Below, piece after piece: positions 1-11,001 of a DNA stretch of 64,000 nucleotides (its first letter is position 1; each line of letters starts with the position of its first letter). Position numbers and translations under genes: made by a program. Origin of the DNA: Diplodia intermedia (Eukaryota > Ascomycota > Dothideomycetes > Botryosphaeriales > Botryosphaeriaceae); contig JAKEKT010000023.1 of assembly GCA_021495925.1 (NCBI GenBank), positions 310,001 to 374,000 of the forward strand. Reading direction: 5' to 3'. The notes beneath the pieces were generated by a model, which was not told the DNA's origin, did no database searches, and was given only the letters and a program-made list of their open reading frames with translations.

Positions 1-2246
1 CCTTCGCGGCACCGTAGTACACGCAGCGACCCGAATCGATGACCATAACCTTGTCAAAGACCTTGTAGATGGACTCGGAAGCCTGGTACAGAGAGACAAA
101 AGTCGTGACCTGGTGGATATCCGTGAGAATCCGCAAGGACTTGGCGTAATCGAGAGCGGTGGAAGCATCGAGACCACGGGTCGAGTTGTCCCATGAGCAA
201 ATGCAGGCATTGGTGATCATCATCTCAGCAATCGAGACACGCTTGCGCTCACCGCCAGAAACACCACGAACGAACGGATTGCCGACAATCGTGTTCTTCG
301 TGTGCTCAATGTTGAACATCTTGAGCAGCATGTCGATAACCCTTTGCTTGAAATCCTGCCTGCTCAATCCAGCTGGACGGGTGCCGGGAACCTTCGTCTC
401 CAGGGCAAAGTCGAGAGTTTGACCAACAGTGAGAGTAGGGTGGTGAATATCGTCCTCCTGGTTGTACACGGCCTCTCCACGGTAACGCTTCTCGAAAGTT
501 GCAGAATCGAAAGGGCCATACATGACATCACCGGCGACGTCAGTGTAACCGAATCGTTGGTTCGCAATCACCTTGAGGAAACTCGTGCAACCGGATCCAG
601 GACGACCAAGAACGAGAACCATTTCACCGGGCTTGGCCACTCCGCGGAAATCCTTCAAAATATCGAACTCACGGCCTTTCTTGCCAACACCGAGAAGACT
701 CTTGGCGGTTTCGTAGACATTGAAAAACGAAACAAAAGCTTGCGGGAATGTCTGGACAGAATTAGCTAAAGTCAATGCTTTCAAATGGTGCACAGCAGGT
801 TGCAGAAGATTGACCCCATCTCTGTCTCACAGACATTGCTACTTACGTGGGGAGTTGAATCCGATGTCCGAACATAGATGTGAGTCTTGGACGCAGACAT
901 ATTCATCCAGATATCGGATTCAACAGCTCACGTAGGAAGAACGTAACGTGCTTGGGGCTTAGAGACCACACATCTTCTCTAACCTGCATGGTAGTAACCC
1001 TTACCTTGACGTAATTCTTCACACCGCCAATGCCACGGACGGTCAATCCGTCCCAGATGACACCAACCTGCTTGGCCTTAATTCCAGCTTCCTCGTCCTC
1101 TCCTCTGTGTCCTCTGAGCACGCCCTCAAGATCGAACGGCTCCTGATCGCTTGCCTCCGACACGCTCGCAACCTTCTCGATGTCAGTCGCGGCGCCACCC
1201 TTTTCCTTCTTACTTTGGCTACGCGACAGGCGGGACAGCTCGCGGCTCAGCTCCTGGAAGTCATGCTCCGCACGCGCGACGTTGATACCGTCGTTGACGT
1301 GTACAACGGAGCTCTTGGAATTGAGAGTTACGCCGTCCGCATCGCTGTTCGGCTTCTCCGAGGGCACCGACTGAGCATCCGACTTGACAACGGAGCGGTA
1401 TTCGTGTGCAAGCCCGGCTTGCTCTTGGGGCTGCGAGGCGGTGACGGCGGCAGCGCCGGCAGCGGCAGCGACTTCGACGTTGTCTGAAGTGTCGAAGTAG
1501 GCGGAATTGGCGGTATGGAGAGTCGTGCTGGCGTCCTGGCTGTCGGGCCTGGCAGAGACGGATGTGCTTCCCTGGCGGGTGGCAGAGTTGCTTATGGCAT
1601 CGGCGTCGCTGGCATTGCCGCCATTGAGGGCGAAGGCGGAGCCCTTGCTTGCGAGCGCGGCATCTTCGCCGCCTTGTCTGGCGTCACGGAATCCGGAAAG
1701 CGACTCGGATCCTTCGTTGGAGGACTGGGCGTTAGCGGCTTGGAGGGCAAGCTGAGAACCAGCGTCGCGGGAGGCAGTGTGATCGTCCGCTTCGTGAAGA
1801 GCAGCCAGAGATCCGGACGACTGCATTGCTGTCATGGAGCCAGACCTCAGCGCGGATTGGGATGCGGACTCCCTTAGCTGTGTGGAAGAGTTCATAGCGT
1901 GAAGCTCAGAGAGGGAATCGGCAGAGTAAGACTCGTTGCGGAGGGCAGACTGAGAACCGGAACGCAGAATTGAGTGGGATCCAGAAGTGTGCAACTGGAG
2001 ATCGGACTGCGAGCCGGAACCATGAATCTCTGAGCGAGACTCGGAGCGAATGACAGAGCGGCTCTCAGAGCGAACGACGGAGCGAGTCTCGGAGTGCGTG
2101 GTTCCAATTGACCTGGTCTCGGTAATGTCACCACCGTCGTTGGAGGACGAGACGAACATCTGGATCTGACTGGGGTCCAGTCCACTCTGCTCTGAGAGAC
2201 GGCGGATGGCCTCAGCCTGAAGCTGCTCGGGATCAAGACGATCCAT
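1..2246 (-). CDS. PDR-type ABC transporter, 5' portion (cut by window edge)
   Basis: Predicted full-size fungal multidrug exporter of the pleiotropic drug resistance (ABCG) family, plasma membrane, ATP-driven. Exons 2246..1005 and 751..1 (continuing past the edge), with a phase-0 253-nt intron (GTAAGG..CAG). About 664 residues are visible. Residues 1-370 are Ser-rich low complexity. The family's pre-NBD motif GIGGVKNYVK ends exon 1. Exon 2 carries NBD1: Walker A GRPGSGCTS (about 463-471), signature VSGGERKRVS and Walker B with CSWDNSTRGLDAS. Cys in place of the Walker A Lys and Asn in Walker B are normal for the degenerate NBD1 of this family. No membrane segment is reached. The subfamily and the exported substrate cannot be read from the sequence. 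Confidence 0.93.
845..949. repeat. Hairpin-forming dispersed repeat, copy 1, inside the ABC intron
   Basis: Arms 845-868 and 910-933 are inverted repeats (20 of 24 positions complementary, including an uninterrupted 12-bp block) around a 41-nt loop. Positions 863-949 also align without gaps to 13136-13222 (59 of 87 identical, counted by hand). It lies wholly within the 752-1004 intron of the transporter gene. An introner-like or other small dispersed element is possible; identity is not established. Confidence 0.55.
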
Positions 2247-5200
2247 GTTGAGGACGAGCGGCGGGCAAAGGAGGCGGTCGGTGGTGGATGGGGCGGCCCT
2301 CAGGCTCTCGCGCAGCCTATGTACGGGACTTGTAGAACGGCCACCGCACTACCTGAGGGAAAAAGGAGGATGGGTTTACGGCGGGGATTTGTAGAGCTGG
2401 AGAAAGTGACCGGGGGGCGTACCGTACCCTTGCAGCGGGCTTGGCTTGGCCGGGCAAAGTGGCCTTCTTCCAACCTTAACACCGTAAGTCCGTGGCGTTG
2501 GTGAAGCGCAGGGGCCTCGGGACGAACTTGGAGGTGCAGATAGTGTGGTGGAGCACGCGTTTGTAGATAGCCGGACAGACCCCTGGCCATGCTGGGTCCT
2601 GACCGCGCGAGGTATCCAGATCGTGACACCGGGGGGCAGCCATGACACGGCGCTGCACTCTGCCATGTCCCCAACGCGAGGACGGAAGCCGTGAGCCGAT
2701 GTCTGGCGGCCAAGTGGCCGAGGGGCACGGCGGGTGCAGCGCTCAGCGGCGCCACAGCAGCCAGGCGGCGACACTGCAGCCGTCAGTCCCCACATCGGCT
2801 TCGGGAACAACGTTGGCTGCTTATGAATCGTGCTGGACAAGGGCCCGAGCTGGCCAATGGGCGGGCGGCGCCTGAGTCGGCAAGCAGGCTTTGGGCGTGC
2901 TTGACGTGCGCTGCATGAGTCGCACAAGGCTGAGGCGGCATGGCTGATGTTCGGGTCGGTACGCGCCAGCGGGACTTCAGATCTTGGCTGTCCATCCTGT
3001 GGGGCGTCTGGCCCAAGTCGGCATCGTCGTTCGAACAGGAACAGCTCGCGGCCTCCGTCCGAACCTTCTGGTGCGCGCAGCGTGACCGCCAAAGCGCCTC
3101 CTTATCAGGGCGATGTGCGGTGCGCAGACCCATGCGGCAGGAGACGTGCAAAAAGGCGGTCATTCGCCTGCTGGGCCGACGTTGCGCGGGGAAGGAAGCG
3201 TCTGTCTGCCCCTCGTCCGTTGAGCGCACTAGTTACTCGGTAGCAGGCTGCGATAGCCGCCCAGCCATTGGGTGCAGCGAACCTCATTTTGCACCGCACC
3301 GCCAGCATCAGAATTTTTTCTTTTCCTCACCTTGGCGGAAGCGCCTTCAGGGGGCCATTTCGCGACGCGTCCTCCCTAAGCGAATGAGCTCGCGCCTCGT
3401 CGAGGACCGCTGCGCTCACTTGATGCCGAAGTGCCGATCACAAACGTGAGGCGACGCCGTGAAAGGCATGATCGGGCCTGGATCTGTTCACGCTGTCGGT
3501 CGCTAAGCCTGAAACATCCGCCGCCATTCTTCGCCATTCGAGACCGCCGCATGGTCATTTTCCCCGTGCCCTGAGGCCACATCAGGTTGCTGAAGATTCT
3601 GACATTCCGCGTCCGGTTCCACGTCCGGTGAAGGATGCTGCTTTTCTTTTGCCCAACATGGTCAGCCGAAGCTCATGTCCGGGCGTAGATGATGGTTCCA
3701 AAACGCCCGGTTGGACACCTCGACTGCCAACCCAAGTAGAGCGCGATCGCCGCGATATCTAAATTGCGGGTTCTTTTGCAAAGCGGCTCCGAAAATCGCG
3801 GCCCTGATACGCCACCCGCACCGCGTAGCGTTGTTCTAACTTCACTCTAACTCCGCGCTTAAGTCCGCGCAGTAAGCACTTCCGGGCCTGGGGTCATGAT
3901 AAACCCTTGTTTCCCAAGACACGAGGGTTTCGTGCAACATTGCGGTTGGTTTTCGCAGGTGAACACAAGAGGCTCAAGCACGGCGCCATTGGCCAGGGCG
4001 ATGCAACCGTGGCGTTGGAGGCTCGTTTCTTTCTTACTACGATCCTAGCAGCGGAAAGGCATCGATGCATCCCGACATGCATGTCAATGCTTTCCGCTAG
4101 CACCGTCACAGAAGCCCGGCGGCCTGGAGCTCGGGGTTTGGGATGCGGTGTGGGAGAAATGTAAGTCCGAGGTGGGGTGTCAGCTCCACTCCTAGGGGAT
4201 CTGTTCCTTTCACGTGCGAGACGAGGCTCTTCTGCTCGTGTTCACCGTCATGCCGTTATAAATCTCTCATCAGCTGCCTTGGGGACCCACATCCATCGTG
4301 GTGCTGGAACGAAGGGCGTCTCGCTGGTAGCGAGGGCGTTGAAACCCGGAGAAAGCGTTTGGCGCACATGCTTGCCAGGTTGGGCAGCCGGTGATTGGGC
4401 GCCAACTTCGGACATGCCATTTGCCGGCGTCGGCGTCGGGCCGGGGCTGGGGCTGCCAAGGAGCGCTGCAGTGAGTGCTGGGGAGAGCAACCAGAAAGAC
4501 GTGCGATCCGCTGCTGCGGGAAGTCGAATCCCTGCTGCTGAGGCCGGTTTGTTCTCAAAGAATGCAGCCGCGCTGCACTCGTCAGCTAGGTCCGCTTCCG
4601 CTGTGCTGGCAATGCGTCCTTCCAGGAGGGAGGCTTCCTAGCGCTGGAGCTGTGAGGGCCGGCGCGGGCTGGTGCGCGGTGCGCTGCATCGGTGACTTCT
4701 TCAAAAAGCCTTGTCCGTTGGGACTCTCACACTCAACTGTTGGCGGTGGTTGCCGCAGCGGGCTTGCACATCAGAGCATATCATAGCGGCGTCATTGGTG
4801 GATATATCCGGGGTGCATATCGTGCGTCCCCACGGTGCCGCCAAAAACAAAGTCGGGGGCGGCGTTCCGGCAGCGAGGCGAACCTAAGAGGCGTTGGCTG
4901 CCATCCGAAGGAAGCGCGTCCTGACCCTGTGATACGCACGACGACTCGGCTCGCCCAACTGGGCCGTGATCCGAGCGTCTTCACGTGGGAGGAGCTAAGG
5001 CCAATCTTGCGGTTCACATGTCAATGAACGCCTTGCGCAGGCCGCTGGGCAAGAAGTGCCGCCTGCCTCCACCCACTCACCAACATGAACCGCTGCCGAT
5101 GCCCCCCGGCTTGCCTCAGCTCAACCACGCGTCAATAAACCGCCCACACCCCTCGACTGTCGCTCGCCCGGGCGCACCGCCATAAAGCCTCCGTCCGGTC

Positions 5201-5275
5201 GCCGCCTCCGTCGCTCGCGCTCACCTCATCCGTCGGCAATCTCTGCGTCACCCGACGGCGCCAACCTCACCCGTC
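2247..5275. other. Long intergenic region between divergent ABC and OPI1-like genes
   Basis: About 3.0 kb shared upstream region of two divergently transcribed genes. Many open frames exist on both strands, but their translations are Arg/Pro/Ala-rich, unlike any family I know, and overlap one another as GC-rich DNA does by chance. I see no conserved gene or repeat. It presumably holds both promoters. Confidence 0.6.
4978..4988 (+). promoter_or_regulatory. ICRE-like bHLH site upstream of the OPI1-like gene
   Basis: TCTTCACGTGG matches the yeast inositol/choline-responsive element consensus WYTTCAYRTGS at every position and contains the E-box CACGTG. It lies about 290 bp before the OPI1-like start codon. 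A second, weaker TTCACATG core is at 5013-5020. Function here is inferred from yeast only. Confidence 0.35.
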
Positions 5276-7014
5276 ATGGAGGTGCAGGAAGAGCGACCGC
5301 CGCCCTACACCCACAACGACCCTGAGACGCTTCACTTGCCCTCGGTGCCTACTCAGGATCCGCCGCGCGTTGTGCTGCCCGGCGCCTCTCCCGCTACAAA
5401 TGGCGTGCACCTCCCGGACCTCAGGTCGCTTGGTCTCCCCATAGCAACACACTCGCGCAACAGCCCTAACCAGCTTGATGGTAATGGTTTCGCCAAATAC
5501 GCGACCGACATACAACAATGGCAGAGTTCAGGGATGCTCCAGGCTGCTTCCTTGCCGCGCGCGCCTGTCACCGCACCGCGCACTGCCGCTGAAATGGATG
5601 TGGGCAGTCCCATGGACACTGAGAGCATTGTGAGCATGGATGAGCAAGTCAACAGCAACGCTCAGAAGCCACGGAATCAGAAAGAGCTCCTTGCTGCAGA
5701 GGCTATCGTTGGTCTGGGCAATCCAGGTAGGAATTCCTCCAATATTCCACAGGGGGCCCTCGGCTGACATGTATAGATTATGTTATGTCGCCTCCCGGCA
5801 GTAGCGCAACTCTTCCATCGCCGTCCGATCAGTCTTCTGCTCAAGAGAGGGAGCCTCTTCTTTCGCTTGTGACGTCACGGCATCCTTGGATAGGTAATAC
5901 TATCAACGGATCACTTTCGGCGTATTCGACCACCAAGACGTACTCCCCTCGTTTTGTCCAGTCTAGCGCAGACTTTCTTGAGCGCAACTTCGCTAGCACC
6001 GTGGGCACTGTTGGCCGACGAACTGGCGTGGAAAATAGCTTGCGTCGTTACCTTGGTGAAAGAGCAAATGAGACCGAAACCGGGAGTCATAAAAGAAGGA
6101 GGCCCGATAATGACATGATGGACATTGAGCAAGGACTCCATACTCCGCCTGTACGCGCAGCTCGGACCAGAGGAGACTCTGACATTTCGAGTGTACGCGA
6201 AGAGACCTTGCCCCCATACGACACAGAACGTTCTCCGGAATATGAGGAAAGAACAGCGAATGGCCACCGTCAGCTCGCCTTGCTGAATGGAAACCAGAAG
6301 TCGGGCAACGAAAGTTCGCAGTCTTCGCACTGGTCTACACGCGTGATGATCACGACCTCCGGCCTGGGTGTTGCTCTTTCGGAGAAATCGTTGCGCAGCC
6401 TCAAATTCTGTCTAAACCTTCTGCGCGACGCGACTGCCCATATTGGCACTGCCATGCGTGCGCTCAGAATGGTGCTCGAAGATTTCGAGAAAGCTACCAA
6501 TGGTTCAAGCCAATTCAATGATGAGAAATGCGTGGGCTCTAGGCAGCTCATGCGTGACATGGAGGAGCAGCAGCGGGAGCAGGAAAGCCGGCGCCTTGCG
6601 AATCGGATCAAAGCAATCAGCCAGGAAATTTGGGAGACTATTAAGAAGGTCTGCTCGTCTGTCTCGCAATACACTGGAGGTGCTCTCCCGGAAAACGCCG
6701 GCAACATTGTGCGCCGACAACTGCTTTCTGTGCCACAGCGTTGGCAGGCTGCAACTGCTGCCACCACGAGGAATGGTCAGGAGGGCGAGAACGGTGAGCC
6801 GGCTGAAGTTAGAGGCGCCAATCGCATGCTTGCATTTGGCAAGGAAGGCTTGGACATGATTGCGCAGGTCAGCCTGGTTGTTGAAAGCACGATCAAGAGC
6901 GCTGAGCAGTGGCTGGATAGCCTGGGACGCAAGCGTACCGATAGTGGAGAGCCTCGGGATGAAAAATCAGCCGAACTACTTCTTCCTATCACCGAGCGGC
7001 CATCGAAGAGGTAA
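5276..7014 (+). CDS. OPI1: Opi1-like transcriptional repressor
   Basis: Predicted homologue of yeast Opi1, the repressor of phospholipid-biosynthesis genes that senses phosphatidic acid at the ER. Exons 5276..5726 and 5777..7014; the 50-nt phase-1 intron restores the family motif GLGNPDYVMSP. Product 562 aa. Recognisable Opi1 blocks: GLGNPDYV (about 147-155), HPWIGNTINGSLSAY followed by SPRFVQ (about 185-210), and a C-terminal helical block starting ALSEKSLRSLKFCLNLLRDA (about 349) followed by Gln/Glu/Arg-rich helices. The N-terminus is Pro-rich and the linker disordered. An ICRE-like site upstream hints at autoregulation. The family call is firm; target genes in this fungus are not known from sequence. 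Confidence 0.88.
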
Positions 7015-8049
7015 GTAGGCAAAAAGCAAATATCTGAAGATCCCTTCAGAACGACTAGGTTCGTCCGGGAGCCCCTCACACGCAGTGTGTAATCTCAGCA
7101 TTGCGCCCACAAACTTTCTTTCTACACACCAACGAGCCGCGGATGCTCGTAGATACACGAACAAGACATCCGCATGCAACCGAATGGAACAACACGCGGG
7201 CACGCGCCCGCTGGCTTTTTGTTTTCGAGCCTGATTTTCAGATATATGGCGCCGTGTCAGGCCCTTGTTACTGCTGCTTTCGTTAATATTGGGAGATTGG
7301 GATTGGGCTTGATATCCGACTGAATGAAGTCACATCCGGCACGGACAGCACGGATGGTATGTTTCGGATGGGACTTGGATAAAACTACTGCTTCTTTTCC
7401 TTTTGGATGTCTATTTCTCTCCAGTCAAGCCTTTCTTGTCGGCTATTTCATTTCTGTGTGATCTAGGTCCTTTGCTTAAGAATTACCCCGCGACTTATTG
7501 GCCATGTATTCTCGGTTTGGGTGGTATCCTGGTAGGCTAGTTCAATGGCTGGCCCATAGCGAATGGATGCCTTGGCGGGCGACGCTTCACATGCTGGACC
7601 CGCGCAAAGTTAATTGCCAAGCTTCTGCTGTCTGTGCGAGCGATGGACTGCTTTCATGTGTCAAAATGTTGTCTCATTTCCGGAATTATACCCTCTGTCT
7701 TTACTGGTTGAGTCAATTATTTCCATGCGGTCCCGTATTCATCACTGTAGTGACAGGGTCCACTGCAAACTTCCAGGTATACCACGCCCTTCGGGTGTGT
7801 GTACTTTACTTAACGTGACGGGGTGGCAACGACTAACGTCCGACGATGGGCCGCTTGTGAGTGGCCAGATGTCGCTCACCGCCTGCATGACTCAGGCCGA
7901 CAGGCGGAGGAGGCCACATAGCGGGGCAGACAGAGAGTCACTGGCAGTCCCTGTGCTCATAAACATTCCCGCTCCGCCTATCGCGTACCACCACCTGCCC
8001 GCTCCTCTCGTTCACGCCCCTTCAATCGCACTACCGCAGCCCGCACACC
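7015..8049. other. Intergenic, OPI1-like 3' end to SES1 promoter
   Basis: Tandem intergenic region of about 1.0 kb. T-rich 3' sequence follows the OPI1-like stop. A pyrimidine- and CCGC-rich leader precedes the SES1 ATG from about 7965. The open frames at 7498-8096 show no recognisable protein. Nothing else seen. Confidence 0.5.
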
Positions 8050-9759
8050 ATGCTCGACATTCAGGACTTCATAAAGGAGCGTGGCGGCGACCCTGAGAAG
8101 ATCAGGGAGTCGCAGCGCAAGCGCAACGCCCCGGTCGAGATCGTCGACGAAATCATTGCCATGTTCGAGGACCACAGGAAAAGTCAGGCGACCCCGTGCA
8201 AGTCTTGCGCCAAAACCTCGCTGACGTTTTGCCCGTCTTTGCAGCCCAGTACGAGGCCACCCAGATCAGCTCCCAAATCAACGCGACCCAGAAGGAGATC
8301 GGCCAGAAGAAGAAGAACAAGGAAAACGCGGACGACCTGCTGAAGCAGAAGGAGGACCTCACCAACAAGAAGAAGGCGCAGGAGGACCTGGCCGCCGAGA
8401 AGCTCAAGGCGCTCAGCGGTGCGTAATTTTCTGTTGCCGTTCGCGCCCACTCTCGCCCGTGGCGGCGCAGCGGCGTTGTCTGGAAATTTGCGAGGCTGAT
8501 ATACGAGGTGTGCAACAGTGAAGGTGAAGACTATTGGGAACTATGTGCACCCCTCGGTGCCGGTCAGCGATAACGAGGACAACAACGAGGAAATCAGGAC
8601 GTGGGTTCCGGAGGGCGTGACGGTCGAGAAGAAGGATTGTCTTTCCCACCACGAGGTCCTGTACCGTCTGGGCGGCTACGACCCCGAGCGCGGTGTCAAG
8701 GTTGTTGGCCACCGTGGTTACTGCCTGACTGGAATGGGTCTCTTCCTCAACTGTACGTCACTTCGCGCAGTGGGCTTGCGCGCGGATTGCTGACCAGGTG
8801 TACGCAGTGGCCATTGTCAACTACGGCCTCGAGTTCCTCTACAACAAGGGCTACCAGCCCAACATGCCGCCGTTCATGATGCTGCGGGAACAGATGGCCA
8901 AGACCGCCCAGCTCGAGCAGTTCGACGAGGAGCTGTACAAGGTCACCGAGGACGAGAACAACAAGGACACCGACAAGTACCTTATCGCAACCTCGGAGCA
9001 GCCGCTGTCCGCCCTCCACTCCGAGGAGTGGCTCAAGCCCGCCGATCTTCCCATCAAGTACGCTGGTTACTCCACCTGCTTCCGCAAGGAGGCCGGTTCC
9101 CACGGCAGGGATGCGTGGGGTATCTTCCGCGTCCACCAGTTCGAGAAGATCGAACAGTTCCTCATCACCAAGCCCGACGAGTCGTGGGCCGCCTTCGAGG
9201 ACATGATCGGCACGGCTGAGGAGTTCTACCAGTCATTGAAGCTGCCATACCATGTCGTCGCCATCGTCTCGGGCGCTCTGAACAACGCCGCCGCCAAGAA
9301 GTTCGATCTCGAGGCCTGGTTCCCCTTCCAGGGCGAGTACAAGGAGCTCGTTTCTTGCTCCAACTGCACCGACTACCAAACCCGCGAGCTGGAGATCCGG
9401 TACGGCACGAAGAAGCAAACCGCTACCAGGAAGGAATACGTGCACGCTTTGGTAAGTGCTCACCCTGCCTCTTGGAAATAGCCAGCCTTTCTGACCAAAA
9501 CGCCTGTTAGAACTGCACCCTCGCCGCTACTGAGCGTGCCCTCTGCTGTATCCTCGAGAACTACCAGACCCCCGACGGCTTCAACGTCCCGGAGGTCCTC
9601 CGCAAGTACATCCCCGGCCAGCCCGAGTTCTTGCCCTTCGTCAGGGAGCTGCCCAAGGACACCACCTCGGCCAAGGCTGCTGGAAAGGCTTCGGGGCCCA
9701 AGCCCAAGGTCCCCGCTCCCGGCGATGTTGCGGACAAGGTCAAGGACCTGAAGGTTTAG
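8050..9759 (+). CDS. SES1: Seryl-tRNA synthetase, cytosolic
   Basis: Charges tRNA-Ser with serine. Five exons: 8050..8182, 8245..8418, 8519..8752, 8808..9451, 9511..9759; all junction frames agree, giving 477 aa. The N-terminal long coiled-coil tRNA-binding arm begins MLDIQDFIKERGGDPEKI and continues through the Lys/Gln-rich EIGQKKKNKENADDL. Class II catalytic core: motif 1 region at GYCLTGMGLFLN, motif 2 at FRKEAGSHGRDAWGIFRVHQ, motif 3 at LNCTLAATERALCCILENYQ. A eukaryotic C-terminal extension (DVADKVKDLKV) follows PGQPEFLPF. The absence of a presequence points to the cytosolic enzyme. Intron 1 uses the unusual donor GTCAGG, forced by the reading frame. Confidence 0.97.
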
Positions 9760-10191
9760 AAGATTTTTAGAAAGAATGTTGCTGTCTGTTGTTAAGTGTG
9801 GTGTAACCTTTTTTTATTCTTTTTTTTTCTTGCTGGTAAAGTAAAAAAAAGCATTGTAGAGCATTTTGCGAGAGCTCTCATTGTTTCACTTCTGAAGCAT
9901 CGACGTCTAGATGATCGAAAGAGGGAATGAAATTATTGCAAGTTAACGGAGCGATCTCGTGAATACTCAGGAGAAAAGCTCAAAGTTGTGAGAGAAGAGG
10001 CGTGACTATCGAAATACACAGGTCGACGGCCCAAATGCGGCGACGGTCTGTCCCCGGAAGGATGTAATCTCTTCACATCCATCCTGGCTTTTAGTTGTTT
10101 AGCGAAAAGGCGAGAGCTAACAGATGGGTGTATTCAATGTCTAAGGACGCAGTGTGAGAAGGCCATGCGACGAAATCCGAGGTGCAGGGGT
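9760..10191. other. SES1 3' flank
   Basis: T-rich 3' untranslated-type sequence follows the SES1 stop, then 250 bp with no recognised feature up to the MITE. Confidence 0.5.
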
Positions 10192-10199
10192 TTCTCCAA
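10192..10199. repeat. Left target-site duplication of the MITE
   Basis: TTCTCCAA directly before the left terminus. It is repeated exactly at 10741-10748 directly after the right terminus. Confidence 0.75.
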
Positions 10200-10740
10200 G
10201 GTGCCTACAAATTTGACCCCCCCATTTCTAAAATTTGACCCCCCCTCCGCCAATTATTGACCCCCCCACCCCAGCTAGGCAGGAGAGTAAGCTATTCTCT
10301 AGTTTTTACTACTAAATTACTAAGCAAATCCGGAGAATTTGCTAAGATCTTATCGCTAGTAAGCCCACCTATTAACGCGACGGTGGTGGAACGGTAGTTA
10401 GATAGCTATTACGGGCGAGGATTAAGAAGCTCCGATCGAAGGTGTTACCGCGCCGGCCGGAACATTAATAATTCATAAGGCTAAGCCTATATTAGTAAGC
10501 TTCTGCACGGATATTCGATTAGTAGAGCGAAACTTCTATCAACACCACGCCTTATATATCGATCGTATCGCGATGCAACTTCGTACATGTTAAGAAAGGC
10601 ATATGTAAATGCCAAGAAAAAAGTTGCGTGGGAATCGCAGTCGATTTGGGTGTGATGGATGGTAGGTGGGGAGGGGGGGTCAATAATCGGCGAAGGGGGG
10701 GTCAAATATTGGAAATGGGGGGGTTAAATTTGTAGGCACC
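10200..10740. mobile_element. MITE-like non-autonomous DNA transposon, 541 bp
   Basis: Termini 10200-10272 and 10668-10740 are inverted copies (67 of 73 identical by hand count), each starting GGTGCCTACAAATTT and containing three subterminal (T)TGACCCCCCC motifs spaced about 20 bp apart. An exact 8-bp duplication (TTCTCCAA) flanks it. The interior is rich in TA dinucleotides and has no transposase-length frame. An 8-bp duplication is typical of hAT elements, but P, Merlin and Zisupton types also give 8-9 bp, so the superfamily is open. It lies about 260 bp upstream of the aminopeptidase start, so it may alter that promoter. Confidence 0.85.
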
Positions 10741-10748
10741 TTCTCCAA
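10741..10748. repeat. Right target-site duplication of the MITE
   Basis: TTCTCCAA, an exact match to 10192-10199. Confidence 0.75.
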
Positions 10749-11001
10749 AGTCGAACAATGTCAATGAGGCGGTGCACGCGGCTGGGCGGTGTGGTGTGGC
10801 TGGCAGCAGGGGAGCTCTGAAGCTTGGCCCCTGGGGCGAGCTGTGCCAGGCACCACGTGCAGCTCCCTCATGACATCCATCGACCGCAACCGCACGCCAT
10901 CAACACCTCCTCCATCCCTTTACCCTTGTCGTCGCTATTAGAAGCTGGAGACCCGCAGCCTCCATCCCTTCACTACTTTTCTTTGAACCCCCGTCCCCAT
11001 T

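Noticed and set aside
2300..4790. Several overlapping frames of 60-240 codons upstream of the ABC gene
   Set aside because: Translations are GC-driven, present on both strands and lack any family-like motif.
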